Origin: Curtobacterium pusillum
Lineage (GTDB): Bacteria; Actinomycetota; Actinomycetes; Actinomycetales; Microbacteriaceae
Direction of reading: 5' to 3'
Assembly (NCBI RefSeq): GCF_007680845.1
Contig: NZ_VEIY01000004.1
Span: 186,001 to 250,000, forward strand
DNA: 64,000 nucleotides
The translations under genes and the position numbers were made by a program. Positions 35,545 to 43,711 of this stretch are shown in pieces (the stretch's first letter is position 1; each line of letters opens with the position of its first letter). Under the pieces are notes generated by a model that was given only the letters and a program-made list of their open reading frames with translations, was not told the origin of the DNA and made no database searches.

Positions 35545-36918
35545 GTGCGGCACCTCCTGCTCGACGCCCGCGCGGCGATGGCCTCGCCGAACCGGAACGC
35601 GCGCTCGGCGGTCGTCCTCGGGCGGTTGCTCGGCATCGCGTTCCTGGTCTGCTTCGGCACCGGGCTCTACAGCCACTTCCTGCAGGACCCGCTGCCCGGG
35701 ATGCGGTTCGCCACCCGCCCCGCGCAGCTCTACCAGTTCACGCAGGGCCTGCACATCACGACGGGGATCGCGATCATCCCGCTGCTGCTCGCGAAGCTCA
35801 ACACGGTGATGCCGGCACTCGTGCAGACCCCGCCCGTCCGGGGCGTGCTGCACCTGCTCGAGCGGGTCTCGATCGCCGTGTTCGTGTCGGCGGCGCTCGT
35901 GCAGGTCGCGACCGGCCTCGTGAACACGTACCAGTGGTACCCGTGGCCGTTCCCGTTCCGGCAGGTGCACTACGCGCTGGCCTACGTGCTGATCGGGTCG
36001 CTCGTGCTGCACATCGGGACGAAGCTGCCGATCATCACGCGGTACTGGCGGAAGCGGGACGCGTACGACGAGCACGGACGCTTCGTCGCGGACCCGACGG
36101 TGGGCAGCGAGCTGCTGGCGCCGGCGGTGGACGGCCGGGAGGCGCGGCGCGGCCCCGACCCGTCGGCTGCGGCCCCGCAGGTGGCCGCGTCCTACCCCCG
36201 CGGGATCACGGGCAGAGTCCTCCGTTGGGTCGACGGCGTTCCCGCCGCACTCGCGCAGGCCGACGCGCACGACGTCAGCCGCGCCTCCCGACAGTCCGCC
36301 GTCAGCACCGGCCGACGTGAGCGCGTCGCACGACGGGGGTTCTTCGCCGGTGTCGCCGCGGCGACCGTCGGGGTCGTCGTCCTGACCGCCGGCCAGTCGA
36401 ACAAGCTCGCCGAACCCTTCAACGTGTTCGGCGCACGACAGCGACACCGTGGGCCGAACGACCTGCCGGTGAACCGCACCGCCCGCGCGGCCGGTGTCCT
36501 CGCCACCGCGACCGCCGCGGACTGGACCCTCACGGTCGTCGGACACGACGTCAGCCGCACGTTCTCGCGCGCCGAGCTCGTCGCGCTCGGGACCACCGAG
36601 GTCGACCTCCCGATCTCGTGCGTCGAGGGCTGGAGCCAGATGGGCACCTGGCGGGGCGTGCAGATGCAGGACCTCCTCGACGCGGTGCAGGCACCCGCCG
36701 GATCGCACATCCGGGTGACGAGCCTGGAGCGCCACGGCGGCTACCGGATCATGGACATGGGGCCGGAGTTCGCCGAGGACCCGACGACGCTCGTCGCGCT
36801 CGAGCTGAACGGCGCGACGCTCGACCTCGACCACGGGTTCCCGGCGCGGATCATCGCCCCGGGTCGGCCGGGCGTGCTGCAGACGAAGTGGATCGAGAAG
36901 ATCGAGGTGATCCGATGA
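35545..36918 (+). CDS. Membrane-anchored molybdopterin-dependent oxidoreductase (sulfite-oxidase fold)
   Basis: 457 aa fusion. Residues 1-170 have about four membrane helices with paired histidines, like cytochrome b561/DUF4405-type heme anchors. A 90-residue basic linker contains RRGFFAGVAAATVGVVVLTAG (R263-R264), a Tat-like signal in mid-protein. The C-terminal domain has the Moco-binding Cys359 in ISCVEGWSQMGTWRGV, as in YedY/sulfite-oxidase proteins, and lacks a dimerisation domain. Probably an extracytoplasmic reductase or oxidase fed by membrane electrons; substrate unknown. Start GTG 35545 or ATG 35578. Confidence 0.85.
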   Translation: MRHLLLDARAAMASPNRNARSAVVLGRLLGIAFLVCFGTGLYSHFLQDPLPGMRFATRPAQLYQFTQGLHITTGIAIIPLLLAKLNTVMPALVQTPPVRGVLHLLERVSIAVFVSAALVQVATGLVNTYQWYPWPFPFRQVHYALAYVLIGSLVLHIGTKLPIITRYWRKRDAYDEHGRFVADPTVGSELLAPAVDGREARRGPDPSAAAPQVAASYPRGITGRVLRWVDGVPAALAQADAHDVSRASRQSAVSTGRRERVARRGFFAGVAAATVGVVVLTAGQSNKLAEPFNVFGARQRHRGPNDLPVNRTARAAGVLATATAADWTLTVVGHDVSRTFSRAELVALGTTEVDLPISCVEGWSQMGTWRGVQMQDLLDAVQAPAGSHIRVTSLERHGGYRIMDMGPEFAEDPTTLVALELNGATLDLDHGFPARIIAPGRPGVLQTKWIEKIEVIR

Positions 36919-37349
36919 GGGCCGCACGCATCGTGCTCGTCGTGCTCGGCGTCCTGGTCATCGCGTTCGGCGCGTACGTCATGGTGACGACCGTGCGGCC
37001 GAACCGGATCTGGGGCCTCGCGACCTGGTTGATCGGGGCGGTGATCCTGCACGACGCGATCCTGTCGCCGTTCGTCGTCGTGGTCGGGATGCTCCTCCGG
37101 CGGACCGGCCGGGCGATCCGGACGTGGGCGCTCGTCGTCGCGCAGGCGGCGGTGGTGCTCGGGACGGTCCTCGCGCTCGTGGTGCTGCCGGAGATCGCGG
37201 CGAAGGTGCACGGGCAGAAGAACCCGACCGTGCTGCCGTTCGACTACGGGGCCCGGCTGCTCGTCGTCGAGGGCGTCCTGCTGCTCGTCGTCGTGGTCGT
37301 CCTGCTCGTCGGGACCCGTCGTCGGCGGACTGCCGCGTCTACTGGTTGA
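36915..37349 (+). CDS. Small integral membrane protein
   Basis: 144 aa with about four hydrophobic segments (ARIVLVVLGVLVIAFGAYVMV, WGLATWLIGAVILHDAILSPF, TWALVVAQAAVVLG, LLVVEGVLLLVVVVVLLVG). Function unknown. ATGA overlap with the molybdoenzyme gene shows translational coupling, so it may be an assembly or electron-transfer partner. Its stop codon lies inside the inverted repeat of the next gene's promoter. Confidence 0.8.
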   Translation: MRAARIVLVVLGVLVIAFGAYVMVTTVRPNRIWGLATWLIGAVILHDAILSPFVVVVGMLLRRTGRAIRTWALVVAQAAVVLGTVLALVVLPEIAAKVHGQKNPTVLPFDYGARLLVVEGVLLLVVVVVLLVGTRRRRTAASTG

Positions 37350-37360
37350 ACCGACAACCA
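37343..37360. promoter_or_regulatory. Inverted repeat TGGTTG-n6-CAACCA before marR
   Basis: Perfect 6-bp arms 18 nt upstream of the MarR start, ending 5 nt before its -10 hexamer; a likely autoregulatory site. It overlaps the stop codon of the upstream membrane gene. Confidence 0.5.
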
Positions 37361-37365
37361 TTCGG

Positions 37366-37371
37366 TAGACT
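37366..37371 (+). promoter_or_regulatory. -10 hexamer TAGACT of marR
   Basis: Six nt before ATG 37378; leaderless spacing. Confidence 0.5.
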
Positions 37372-37377
37372 GCGCAC

Positions 37378-37935
37378 ATGACCGACGAGACCCCGTGGCT
37401 CACGCGCGAGCAGCTGCGTGCCTGGATGAAGCTCGTCGCGGTCATGGAACTCCTGCCGGCCGCCCTCGACCAGCAACTGCAGCGCGACGCCGACCTCACG
37501 CACTTCGACTACATGGTGATCGCGATGCTCTCCGAGACGGACTCGCGGACCCTCCGGATGTCCGCGCTCGCATCGGCCACGAACGCGTCGCTGCCCCGGC
37601 TGTCGCACGTCGTCTCACGGCTCGAGAAGCGCGGGCTCGTCTCCCGGTGCCCGTCCACCGACGACCGCCGGGCGACCGACGTCCGCCTCACCGACGCCGG
37701 GTACGCCACCATCGTCGACGCCGCCCCCGACCACGTGCGGACCGCCCGGCGCATGGTGATCGACGCGCTCACGGACGAGCAGGTCGGCCAGCTCGACGGG
37801 ATCGCCGCCGCGCTGCTCCAGCGGCTCGATCCGGAGGGCCGGTTCGCCGCGCCCTCGTACCCGCGCGACGACGACGCGGAGGCGATCTGCGAGGCCCGGC
37901 TGACCGGGCAGGAGCAGGCCGCGCCGCTGCAATAG
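37378..37935 (+). CDS. MarR family transcriptional regulator
   Basis: 185 aa winged helix-turn-helix repressor. Recognition part: RTLRMSALASATNASLPRLSHVVSRLEKRGLV, and the wing CPSTDDRRATDVRLTDAGYATI. Target genes are unknown; an inverted repeat in its own promoter suggests autoregulation. The stop TAG at 37933 is also the start of the pheA -10 hexamer. Not part of the molybdenum unit by promoter evidence. Confidence 0.93.
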   Translation: MTDETPWLTREQLRAWMKLVAVMELLPAALDQQLQRDADLTHFDYMVIAMLSETDSRTLRMSALASATNASLPRLSHVVSRLEKRGLVSRCPSTDDRRATDVRLTDAGYATIVDAAPDHVRTARRMVIDALTDEQVGQLDGIAAALLQRLDPEGRFAAPSYPRDDDAEAICEARLTGQEQAAPLQ

Positions 37936-37938
37936 GCT
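37933..37938 (+). promoter_or_regulatory. -10 hexamer TAGGCT of pheA
   Basis: Begins with the marR stop codon and ends 6 nt before ATG 37945. Confidence 0.45.
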
Positions 37939-37944
37939 CGCGGC

Positions 37945-38892
37945 ATGAGTGAGCCCGCCGCGCCGTCCGACACGTACTCCTACCTCGGACCCGCTGGCAC
38001 CTTCACCGAGGCGGCCCTCAAGCTCGTCGACGCGGCCGCCGGGAAGCCCTGGCGGAGCGTGAACAACGTGGGCGAGGCGCTCGACGACGTCATGAGCGGC
38101 CGGTCCGTCGGTGCCGTCATCGCGATCGAGAACAGCGTCGACGGCGGGGTCAGCGCGACGCAGGACGCCCTCGCCCGGATCCCCGGCGTTCGGATCGTGG
38201 GGGAGTACCTCGTCCCCGTCGAGTTCGTGCTCGTCGCCCGACCCGGCACCGCCCTCGCCGACGTCCGCACGGTGAACGCCCACCCGGTGGCGTACGCCCA
38301 GACCCACACGTGGCTCGAGGCGAACGTCCGCGGTCACGGGCACATCCCGGCGTCCTCGAACGTGGCCGCCGCGGCCGCCCTGCTCGACGAGCACCCCACC
38401 GCCGACGCCGCGGTCGCGCCCCCGGGGATCACCGACCACTACGCCCTCGAGGTGCTCGCATCGTCCATCGGGGACAACGCCTCGGCCGTCACCCGGTTCG
38501 TGCTCGTGTCGAAGACCCTCGCGCTGCCGGAGCCGACCGGGGCGGACAAGACCAGCGTCATCGTCGAGCTGCCCGCCGACCACCCCGGCGCCCTCGTGGA
38601 CATGCTCGAGCAGTTCGCGACGCGGGGGATCAACATGGGGCTGCTGTCCTCGCGGCCGATCGGCGACGAGCTCGGGCGGTACCGGTTCGTCATCGACCTC
38701 GACGGACACGTGCGGGACGAGCGCGTGGCGGACGCGCTGCTCGGCCTCCGGCGGTTCAGCCCGCGCGTGACGTTCCTCGGGTCGTACCCGCGGGCCGACG
38801 GGGTGCGGCCCGAGGTGCCCGCGCGCTACTCGGACACCGCGTTCGTCGAGGCGCGCGAGTGGCTCCGGGCGATCGTGTCCGGCGGGCGCTGA
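37945..38892 (+). CDS. pheA: Prephenate dehydratase
   Basis: Makes phenylpyruvate in phenylalanine synthesis. 315 aa: periplasmic-binding-like catalytic domain (YLGPAGTFTEAAL, AVIAIENSVDGGVSATQDAL, ASSIGDNASAVTRFVLV with the catalytic Thr-Arg-Phe) and a C-terminal ACT domain (TSVIVELPADHPGALVDMLEQFATRGINM) that gives feedback control by phenylalanine. No chorismate mutase domain, as usual for actinobacteria. Confidence 0.96.
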   Translation: MSEPAAPSDTYSYLGPAGTFTEAALKLVDAAAGKPWRSVNNVGEALDDVMSGRSVGAVIAIENSVDGGVSATQDALARIPGVRIVGEYLVPVEFVLVARPGTALADVRTVNAHPVAYAQTHTWLEANVRGHGHIPASSNVAAAAALLDEHPTADAAVAPPGITDHYALEVLASSIGDNASAVTRFVLVSKTLALPEPTGADKTSVIVELPADHPGALVDMLEQFATRGINMGLLSSRPIGDELGRYRFVIDLDGHVRDERVADALLGLRRFSPRVTFLGSYPRADGVRPEVPARYSDTAFVEAREWLRAIVSGGR

Positions 38893-38921
38893 CGCGCGGG
38901 CTCCGCTGCGGTCGTGCGGGG

Positions 38922-38939
38922 GCGCGGGCGCGCCCGCGC
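38922..38939. terminator. 18-bp perfect palindrome between pheA and the lipid kinase
   Basis: GCGCGGGCG directly followed by its complement, in the 46-bp convergent gap; symmetrical, so it could stop transcription from both sides. Confidence 0.5.
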
Positions 38940-40009
38940 TACCGCTTGCGGCCGCGCCCGGTGTGCGGCTCGACCGCGGGGATCCGCACGTCCAGCGACC
39001 CGGGATCGATCTTCGCGCGGAACGCGACGATCTCGCCCACCGGGTCCCCGTCGATCTCGAACTCGTCCGGCTTCTCGAGGCGCAGCGTGAACTCCTCGCC
39101 ACGCATGTACCGCAGCGGGCGCTCCTGCTTCGCCGCCGTGGTGATCCGCCGCCCGATGAGCGTGTCCGACAACGTCGACCGGCGGAACCACCGCAGGATC
39201 GCGTTCTCCCAGAACACCCGCGCGCCGATCCGCACCCAGCCGAAGAACCCGCGCGGCCGCATCACGACGATGTCGAACACGCCGTCGTCGATCTCGGCGT
39301 CCGGCAGGAGCATGGCGTTGGCCTGCAGCATGCCGCAGTTGCCGACGATGACCGAGTGTGCGCGCACCGACCCGTTCCGCGCGGACTCGTCGAGCCGGTA
39401 GCGGAACTCGAAGCCGTCGGTGTCCCGCACGGAACGGAACAGGGAGTCGAGGTAGGCGAGCCACCCGACGCGCTTCTTCAGCTCGGGGCGCGTGTTCGCG
39501 AGCATCCGGGCGTCGAGCCCGAGACCGGCCATCACCAGGAAGCCGAACTTGTCGCGGGAGCCGTCGGGCCGTTCGACCCCGAGCAGGCCGAAGTCGATCG
39601 ACCGGTCGTGCCCGGCGAAGATCGCCTTCGCCATCCCGCCGAGGTCGTCGAGCGGCAGCTTCATGTTCCGCGCGAGCAGGTTGCCGGTGCCGCTCGGCAG
39701 CAGCGCGAGCGAGGCGTCCGACCCGTGCACCACCTCGGCGACGGCTCGGACGGTCCCGTCCCCGCCGGCGGCAGCGACGACGTCGGCACCGGCTTCGAGC
39801 GCGGCACGTGCCTGGCCGCCGCCCGGATCCTCCTCCGAGGTCTCGAACCAGAGGGTCTCGGCCCAGCCGGCTTCCTGCTGGTGTTTCTCGACGGTGCGCT
39901 TGAGGGTGGGCAGGTGGACCTTGACCGGGTTGTAGACCACGGCCGCCGTCCGCTGCTCGGTCGAGAGGGCGTCCTGGTCCGCGGGCGCGGTCTCCGAAGG
40001 GGTCGACAT
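38939..40009 (-). CDS. Diacylglycerol kinase family lipid kinase
   Basis: 356 aa. The DAGK catalytic domain has AAVVYNPVKV, the ATP loop AAAGGDGTVRAVAEVV and the LLPSGTGNLLARNM block. Members phosphorylate diacylglycerol, sphingoid or related lipids; in actinobacteria this group recycles lipid intermediates. C-terminal beta-sandwich domain is present (FEIDGDPVGEIVAFRAKI). ATG 40009 with -10 TACCGT 6 nt before it. Divergent from serS. Confidence 0.92.
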   Translation of the reverse strand: MSTPSETAPADQDALSTEQRTAAVVYNPVKVHLPTLKRTVEKHQQEAGWAETLWFETSEEDPGGGQARAALEAGADVVAAAGGDGTVRAVAEVVHGSDASLALLPSGTGNLLARNMKLPLDDLGGMAKAIFAGHDRSIDFGLLGVERPDGSRDKFGFLVMAGLGLDARMLANTRPELKKRVGWLAYLDSLFRSVRDTDGFEFRYRLDESARNGSVRAHSVIVGNCGMLQANAMLLPDAEIDDGVFDIVVMRPRGFFGWVRIGARVFWENAILRWFRRSTLSDTLIGRRITTAAKQERPLRYMRGEEFTLRLEKPDEFEIDGDPVGEIVAFRAKIDPGSLDVRIPAVEPHTGRGRKR

Positions 40010-40015
40010 GCTCCA

Positions 40016-40021
40016 ACGGTA
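40016..40021 (-). promoter_or_regulatory. -10 hexamer TACCGT of the lipid kinase gene
   Basis: Six nt before ATG 40009 on the minus strand. Confidence 0.45.
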
Positions 40022-40050
40022 CCGATCGGTCGCTGCCAGTGGGGTCCCTT

Positions 40051-40056
40051 TAGGAT
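40051..40056 (+). promoter_or_regulatory. -10 hexamer TAGGAT of serS
   Basis: Six nt before GTG 40063; leaderless, hence no leader for a T-box. Confidence 0.55.
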
Positions 40057-40062
40057 GGTGCG

Positions 40063-41331
40063 GTGATCGATCCCCAGCTGCTGCGTGACAACCCGGACGT
40101 CATCAAGGCCTCGCAGGAAGCGCGCGGCGCGTCCGTCGCCGTCGTCGACGAGGCCGTCACCGCGGACGCGGCCAGGCGGAGCGCGATCACCTCGTTCGAG
40201 TCCCTCCGCGCCGAGCAGAACGCCTTCGGCAAGACCGTCGCGAAGGCCCCGAAGGACGAGAAGGCCGCCCTCGTGCAGCAGGCGCAGGCCCTCGCCGCGC
40301 AGGTGAAGGAAGCCCAGGCCGCGGTCACCGCCGCCGAGGACACCTTCAACACCGTCGTCCGCGCGATCCCGAACGTCGTCCTGCCCGACGTGCCGAAGGG
40401 CGGCGAGGACGACTTCGTCACGCTCCGCACCGTCGGCACCAAGCCGGAGTTCGACTTCGAGCCGAAGGACCACGCCGACCTCGGTGAGCACCTCGGCATC
40501 ATCGACATCCCCCGCGGCGTGAAGGTATCCGGGTCGCGGTTCTACTTCCTCCGCGGCCTCGGCGCCCGGCTCGAGATCGCCCTCATGTCGCTCGGCCTCG
40601 ACCGGGCCATCGCCGCCGGGTTCGAGCCGCTCATCACCCCGACGCTCGTGCGCCCCGAGACCATGGCCGGCACCGGGTTCCTCGGCGAGCACGCGGCCGA
40701 GGTGTACCGGCTCGAAGCCGACGACCTCTACCTGACCGGCACGAGCGAGGTCGCCCTCGCCGGGTTCCACGCCGACGAGATCCTGCCGCTCGACGAGTCG
40801 TCGGACGCCTTCCGCTACGCCGGCTGGTCGACCTGCTACCGGCGCGAAGCCGGGTCGGCGGGCAAGGACAACCGCGGGATCCTCCGCGTGCACCAGTTCA
40901 ACAAGCTCGAGATGTTCGCCTACGTGCACCCGGACCAGGCCGAGGCCGAGCACGAGAAGCTCGTCGGGTACCAGGAGCAGATGCTGCAGGACCTCGGGCT
41001 GCACTACCGCGTGATCGACGTCGCCGGCGGGGACCTCGGCACGAGCGCCGCCCGCAAGTTCGACATCGAGGCGTGGGTGCCGACGCAGGGGACCTTCCGC
41101 GAGCTCACGTCGACGTCGAACTGCACGACGTTCCAGGCTCGCCGCCTCGACATCCGCTACCGCTCCGAGAGCGGGAAGACCGCACCGGTCGCCACCCTCA
41201 ACGGCACGCTCGCGACGACCCGCTGGATCGTCGCGATCCTCGAGACGCACCAGCAGGCCGACGGGTCGGTCGTCGTGCCGGAGGTCCTCCGTCCGTACCT
41301 CGGTGGCGTCGAGGTGATCGAACCCCGATGA
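40063..41331 (+). CDS. serS: Seryl-tRNA synthetase
   Basis: Class II synthetase, 422 aa. An N-terminal coiled-coil arm (residues about 30-105, rich in Ala/Lys/Glu) reaches the long variable arm of tRNA-Ser. The catalytic core has [11 protein letters not shown], motif 2 [22 protein letters not shown] and motif 3 [15 protein letters not shown]. Charges the serine tRNAs, two of which (UGA, GCU) lie in this window, one 940 nt downstream. The stop overlaps the HAD gene (ATGA). Confidence 0.97.
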   Translation: MIDPQLLRDNPDVIKASQEARGASVAVVDEAVTADAARRSAITSFESLRAEQNAFGKTVAKAPKDEKAALVQQAQALAAQVKEAQAAVTAAEDTFNTVVRAIPNVVLPDVPKGGEDDFVTLRTVGTKPEFDFEPKDHADLGEHLGIIDIPRGVKVSGSRFYFLRGLGARLEIALMSLGLDRAIAAGFEPLITPTLVRPETMAGTGFLGEHAAEVYRLEADDLYLTGTSEVALAGFHADEILPLDESSDAFRYAGWSTCYRREAGSAGKDNRGILRVHQFNKLEMFAYVHPDQAEAEHEKLVGYQEQMLQDLGLHYRVIDVAGGDLGTSAARKFDIEAWVPTQGTFRELTSTSNCTTFQARRLDIRYRSESGKTAPVATLNGTLATTRWIVAILETHQQADGSVVVPEVLRPYLGGVEVIEPR

Positions 41332-42182
41332 GCGCCCAGGGGCGGTTCGTCGACGGTGGCTCGGGTTCCGGGAGCTCCATGCGGACCAAGCGCTGGCTCG
41401 TCGCGCTCGACATCGACGGCACCACGATGCGCGAGGACGGCGTCGTCACCGAGCCGGTGATCGCCGCCCTCCGCGAGGTCGAGGCCGCCGGGCACGAGGT
41501 CATGCTCTCCACCGGCCGCAGCGAGGGCATGACGGTGCCCCTGCTCGACACCCTCGGCATCGAGCCGAAGTACATCGTCTGCGCGAACGGCGCACTGACC
41601 CTCGCCCGCCGGCCCGACGGCTCCTACGAGCGTGCCCACGTGGAGCGCTTCGACCCGACCGAGGTGCTGCAGACCATCCACTGCGCGCTCGAGAACGCCG
41701 CGTTCGGGGTCGAGGACGAGACCGGCCACTTCCTGCTCTCCGGCAACTTCCCGGACGACACCATGACGGTCGCGGGGGAGCACGTGCCGTTCGAGCGGCT
41801 GCTCGGCGTCGAGGCCACCCGTGTCGTCGTGATCTCGCCCGGCCACGACACCGAGGACTTCCTGCAGATCGTCGAGCAGATGGGTCTGCACAAGGTGTCC
41901 TACTCGGTCGGCTGGACCTCGTGGCTCGACATCGCACCCTTCGGTGTCACCAAGGCCACCGCGATGGAACGCGTGCGCGAGTGGCTCGACATCCCGCGCT
42001 CCCGGGTCTTCGCCGCCGGCGACGGTCGGAACGACATCGACATGCTGCGGTGGGCGTCGACGTCCGGCCGCGGGGTCGTCATGGGGCAGGCGCCGGAAGA
42101 CGTCATCGAAGCGGGCAACGAGCTCACCGGCGGCGTGGCCGACGACGGCCTCGCGGCGGCACTCGACTCCCTGCCGCGCTGA
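41328..42182 (+). CDS. HAD-superfamily Cof-like phosphatase
   Basis: 284 aa. Nucleophile motif [11 protein letters not shown], motif [12 protein letters not shown], motif III lysine in [10 protein letters not shown]-like [10 protein letters not shown], and motif [17 protein letters not shown]; the C2-type cap makes it a Cof/YbiV-class sugar- or cofactor-phosphate phosphatase. Substrate unknown. ATG 41328 overlaps serS; ATG 41379 (MRTKRW) would remove a 17-residue Gly/Ser-rich leader. serS-HAD coupling is common in actinobacteria. Confidence 0.9.
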   Translation: MSAQGRFVDGGSGSGSSMRTKRWLVALDIDGTTMREDGVVTEPVIAALREVEAAGHEVMLSTGRSEGMTVPLLDTLGIEPKYIVCANGALTLARRPDGSYERAHVERFDPTEVLQTIHCALENAAFGVEDETGHFLLSGNFPDDTMTVAGEHVPFERLLGVEATRVVVISPGHDTEDFLQIVEQMGLHKVSYSVGWTSWLDIAPFGVTKATAMERVREWLDIPRSRVFAAGDGRNDIDMLRWASTSGRGVVMGQAPEDVIEAGNELTGGVADDGLAAALDSLPR

Positions 42183-42207
42183 CGCGGGGCCGGTCCGGCG
42201 CGCTGCG

Positions 42208-42223
42208 CGGACGGGAGGCGCGG
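42208..42223. repeat. Half copy of the GGAGGCGCGG palindrome
   Basis: CGGACGGGAGGCGCGG, identical to the left arm at 44182-44197, without a matching right arm; followed by TAGACT (42225-42230), a possible tRNA promoter -10. Confidence 0.7.
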
Positions 42224-42271
42224 GTAGACTCCTCGGGACGCGGTCACGTCTCGCCACGTGGTCGCGTCGCT

Positions 42272-42356
42272 GGAGGGTTGTCCGAGTGGCCGATGGAGCC
42301 TGTCTTGAAAACAGGTGGGCAGAGATGTCTCGTGGGTTCGAATCCCACACCCTCCG
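42272..42356 (+). tRNA. serT: tRNA-Ser(UGA)
   Basis: 85 nt. Acceptor GGAGGGT pairs with ACCCTCC, anticodon stem CCTGT/ACAGG encloses the loop CTTGAAA with anticodon TGA, a long variable arm follows, and the T arm is GTGGG-TTCGAAT-CCCAC. Discriminator G; CCA is not encoded. The GrpB gene begins 13 nt downstream. Confidence 0.96.
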
Positions 42357-42369
42357 CACTGGAGCGATC

Positions 42370-42930
42370 GTGATCGAGGTCGTCGAGTACCAGGCGTCGT
42401 GGCCCGAACGGTTCGCCGAGCTCCGCGATGCGTACTCCGCCGCGCTCGACGCCGCCGGACTCCCGCACCGCGTCGAGCACGTCGGCAGCACGGCCGTGCC
42501 GGGTCTCGCCGCCAAGCCTGTGATCGACGTCGACGTCGTGGTGGCACCCGAGGACGTCCCCACCGCCGTGGCCGCGCTCGCGGCGATCGGCTTCGAGCCG
42601 CGGGGCGACCTCGGTGTCCCGGGCCGCGAGGCCTTCCGGACGCCCGACCGCTTCGCCCCGAGCAACACGTACGTCGTCGCCGAAGGGTCGCTCGCACTCC
42701 GGAACCACCTCGGCGTCCGCGATGCCCTGCGCGCGGACGACGCCCTGCGCGACGAGTACGCCGAGGTGAAGCGCCGAGCAGCCGGTGCCGCGACGGGCAT
42801 CGACGACTACCTGGAGCGGAAGAGCGCGGTCCTCGACCGGGTCCTGCGCGCGGCGGGGCTGACGGACGCCGAACGCGCCTCGATCGCGGGCACCACGCGT
42901 GCGATCACCGAGCGCGGCGCCCGCGGTTGA
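42370..42930 (+). CDS. GrpB family protein (UPF0157)
   Basis: 186 aa nucleotidyltransferase-fold protein: HVGSTAVPGLAAKPVIDVDVVV is the GrpB signature, with the GS and DxD residues of the fold, and EGSLALRNHLGVRDALRADDALRDEY is the second block. Some relatives are fused to dephospho-CoA kinase; biochemical role uncertain. GTG 42370 lies 13 nt after the tRNA, so it may be read through from it. Its stop touches the stop of the opposite SDR gene. Confidence 0.88.
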   Translation: MIEVVEYQASWPERFAELRDAYSAALDAAGLPHRVEHVGSTAVPGLAAKPVIDVDVVVAPEDVPTAVAALAAIGFEPRGDLGVPGREAFRTPDRFAPSNTYVVAEGSLALRNHLGVRDALRADDALRDEYAEVKRRAAGAATGIDDYLERKSAVLDRVLRAAGLTDAERASIAGTTRAITERGARG

Positions 42931-43626
42931 TCAGGCGGACGCCAACGCCGGGTACAGCGCCTCCAGCGGCGCGCTCAGCCCCGCACGGACGTCCCGGCTG
43001 ATCTGGTCGGCCAGCACCTCGTGCTCCCCGGCCTCGACCGCGTCCCAGATCGCCCGGACGATGTCCGCCGGGTCGGCCTTCTCGACGTCGAGGTCCGCCG
43101 TCATCCCGGTGTCGGTGTACCCGAGGTGTGCACCGACGACCTGCGTGCCCTGCGGTGCGAGCTCGAGGCGGAGGGAGTTCGTCAGCGACCAGAACGCCGC
43201 CTTGGACGCGGAGTACCCGCCGCCGAACGCGATCCAGCTCAGCACGGAGTGCACGTCGACGAGCGCCCCGCCGCCGAGCAGCGGAGCGAACGACTTCGCG
43301 ACCCGGAGCGCACCGAACACGTTGGTCGCGAAGACCCGCTCGACGTCCTCGACCGAGGTCTCGAGCAGCGGTGCAGCCCCACCGATGCCGGCGTTGTTCA
43401 CGACGATGGTGGTGTCGGCGGCGGCCCGGGCTGCGGCGTCGACGCTCTCCTGGCTGGTCACGTCGAGGGCGAGCGGCACGACGCGCTCGTCGTCCCAGGT
43501 GCGCGGGGTGCGTGCGGTCGCGTAGACCTTGGCGGCGCCGCGGTCGAGTGCCTGCTGCACGAACTCGGCACCGAGGCCGCCGTTCGCTCCGGTGACGAGG
43601 ACGATCGCGTTGGTGAGGGTGGTCAT
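42931..43626 (-). CDS. Short-chain dehydrogenase/reductase
   Basis: 231 aa classical SDR. TGANGGLGAEF near the N-terminus, VVNNAGIGGAAP, the Ser in DVHSVLSW and YSASKAAFWSL complete the catalytic set. NADP preference is not evident. ATG 43626 has GGAG 6 nt upstream. Divergent from the HxlR regulator; in many bacteria HxlR proteins control such adjacent reductases in response to electrophiles or quinones (inference). Confidence 0.92.
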   Translation of the reverse strand: MTTLTNAIVLVTGANGGLGAEFVQQALDRGAAKVYATARTPRTWDDERVVPLALDVTSQESVDAAARAAADTTIVVNNAGIGGAAPLLETSVEDVERVFATNVFGALRVAKSFAPLLGGGALVDVHSVLSWIAFGGGYSASKAAFWSLTNSLRLELAPQGTQVVGAHLGYTDTGMTADLDVEKADPADIVRAIWDAVEAGEHEVLADQISRDVRAGLSAPLEALYPALASA

Positions 43627-43648
43627 GAGGACTCCGATCGGGAGAGAA

Positions 43649-43671
43649 CTAGGTACGAAAACCGAACCTAG
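43649..43671. promoter_or_regulatory. Inverted repeat CTAGGT-n11-ACCTAG, candidate HxlR operator
   Basis: In the 85-bp divergent gap, 23 bp from the SDR start and upstream of the HxlR -10; symmetrical and A/T-rich inside. Confidence 0.5.
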
Positions 43672-43699
43672 CACGTTGTGTCTGCATTCCGAACCCAAG

Positions 43700-43705
43700 T
43701 AGGAT
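43700..43705 (+). promoter_or_regulatory. -10 hexamer TAGGAT of hxlR-type gene
   Basis: Six nt before ATG 43712. Confidence 0.55.
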
Positions 43706-43711
43706 GAACGG

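Noticed and set aside
40022-40062. T-box or other leader before serS
   Set aside because: The 53-bp divergent gap is too short, and the promoter hexamer ends 6 nt before the start.
42272-42930. Integrated element at tRNA-Ser(UGA)
   Set aside because: No integrase, no duplicated tRNA 3' end, and ordinary genes follow.
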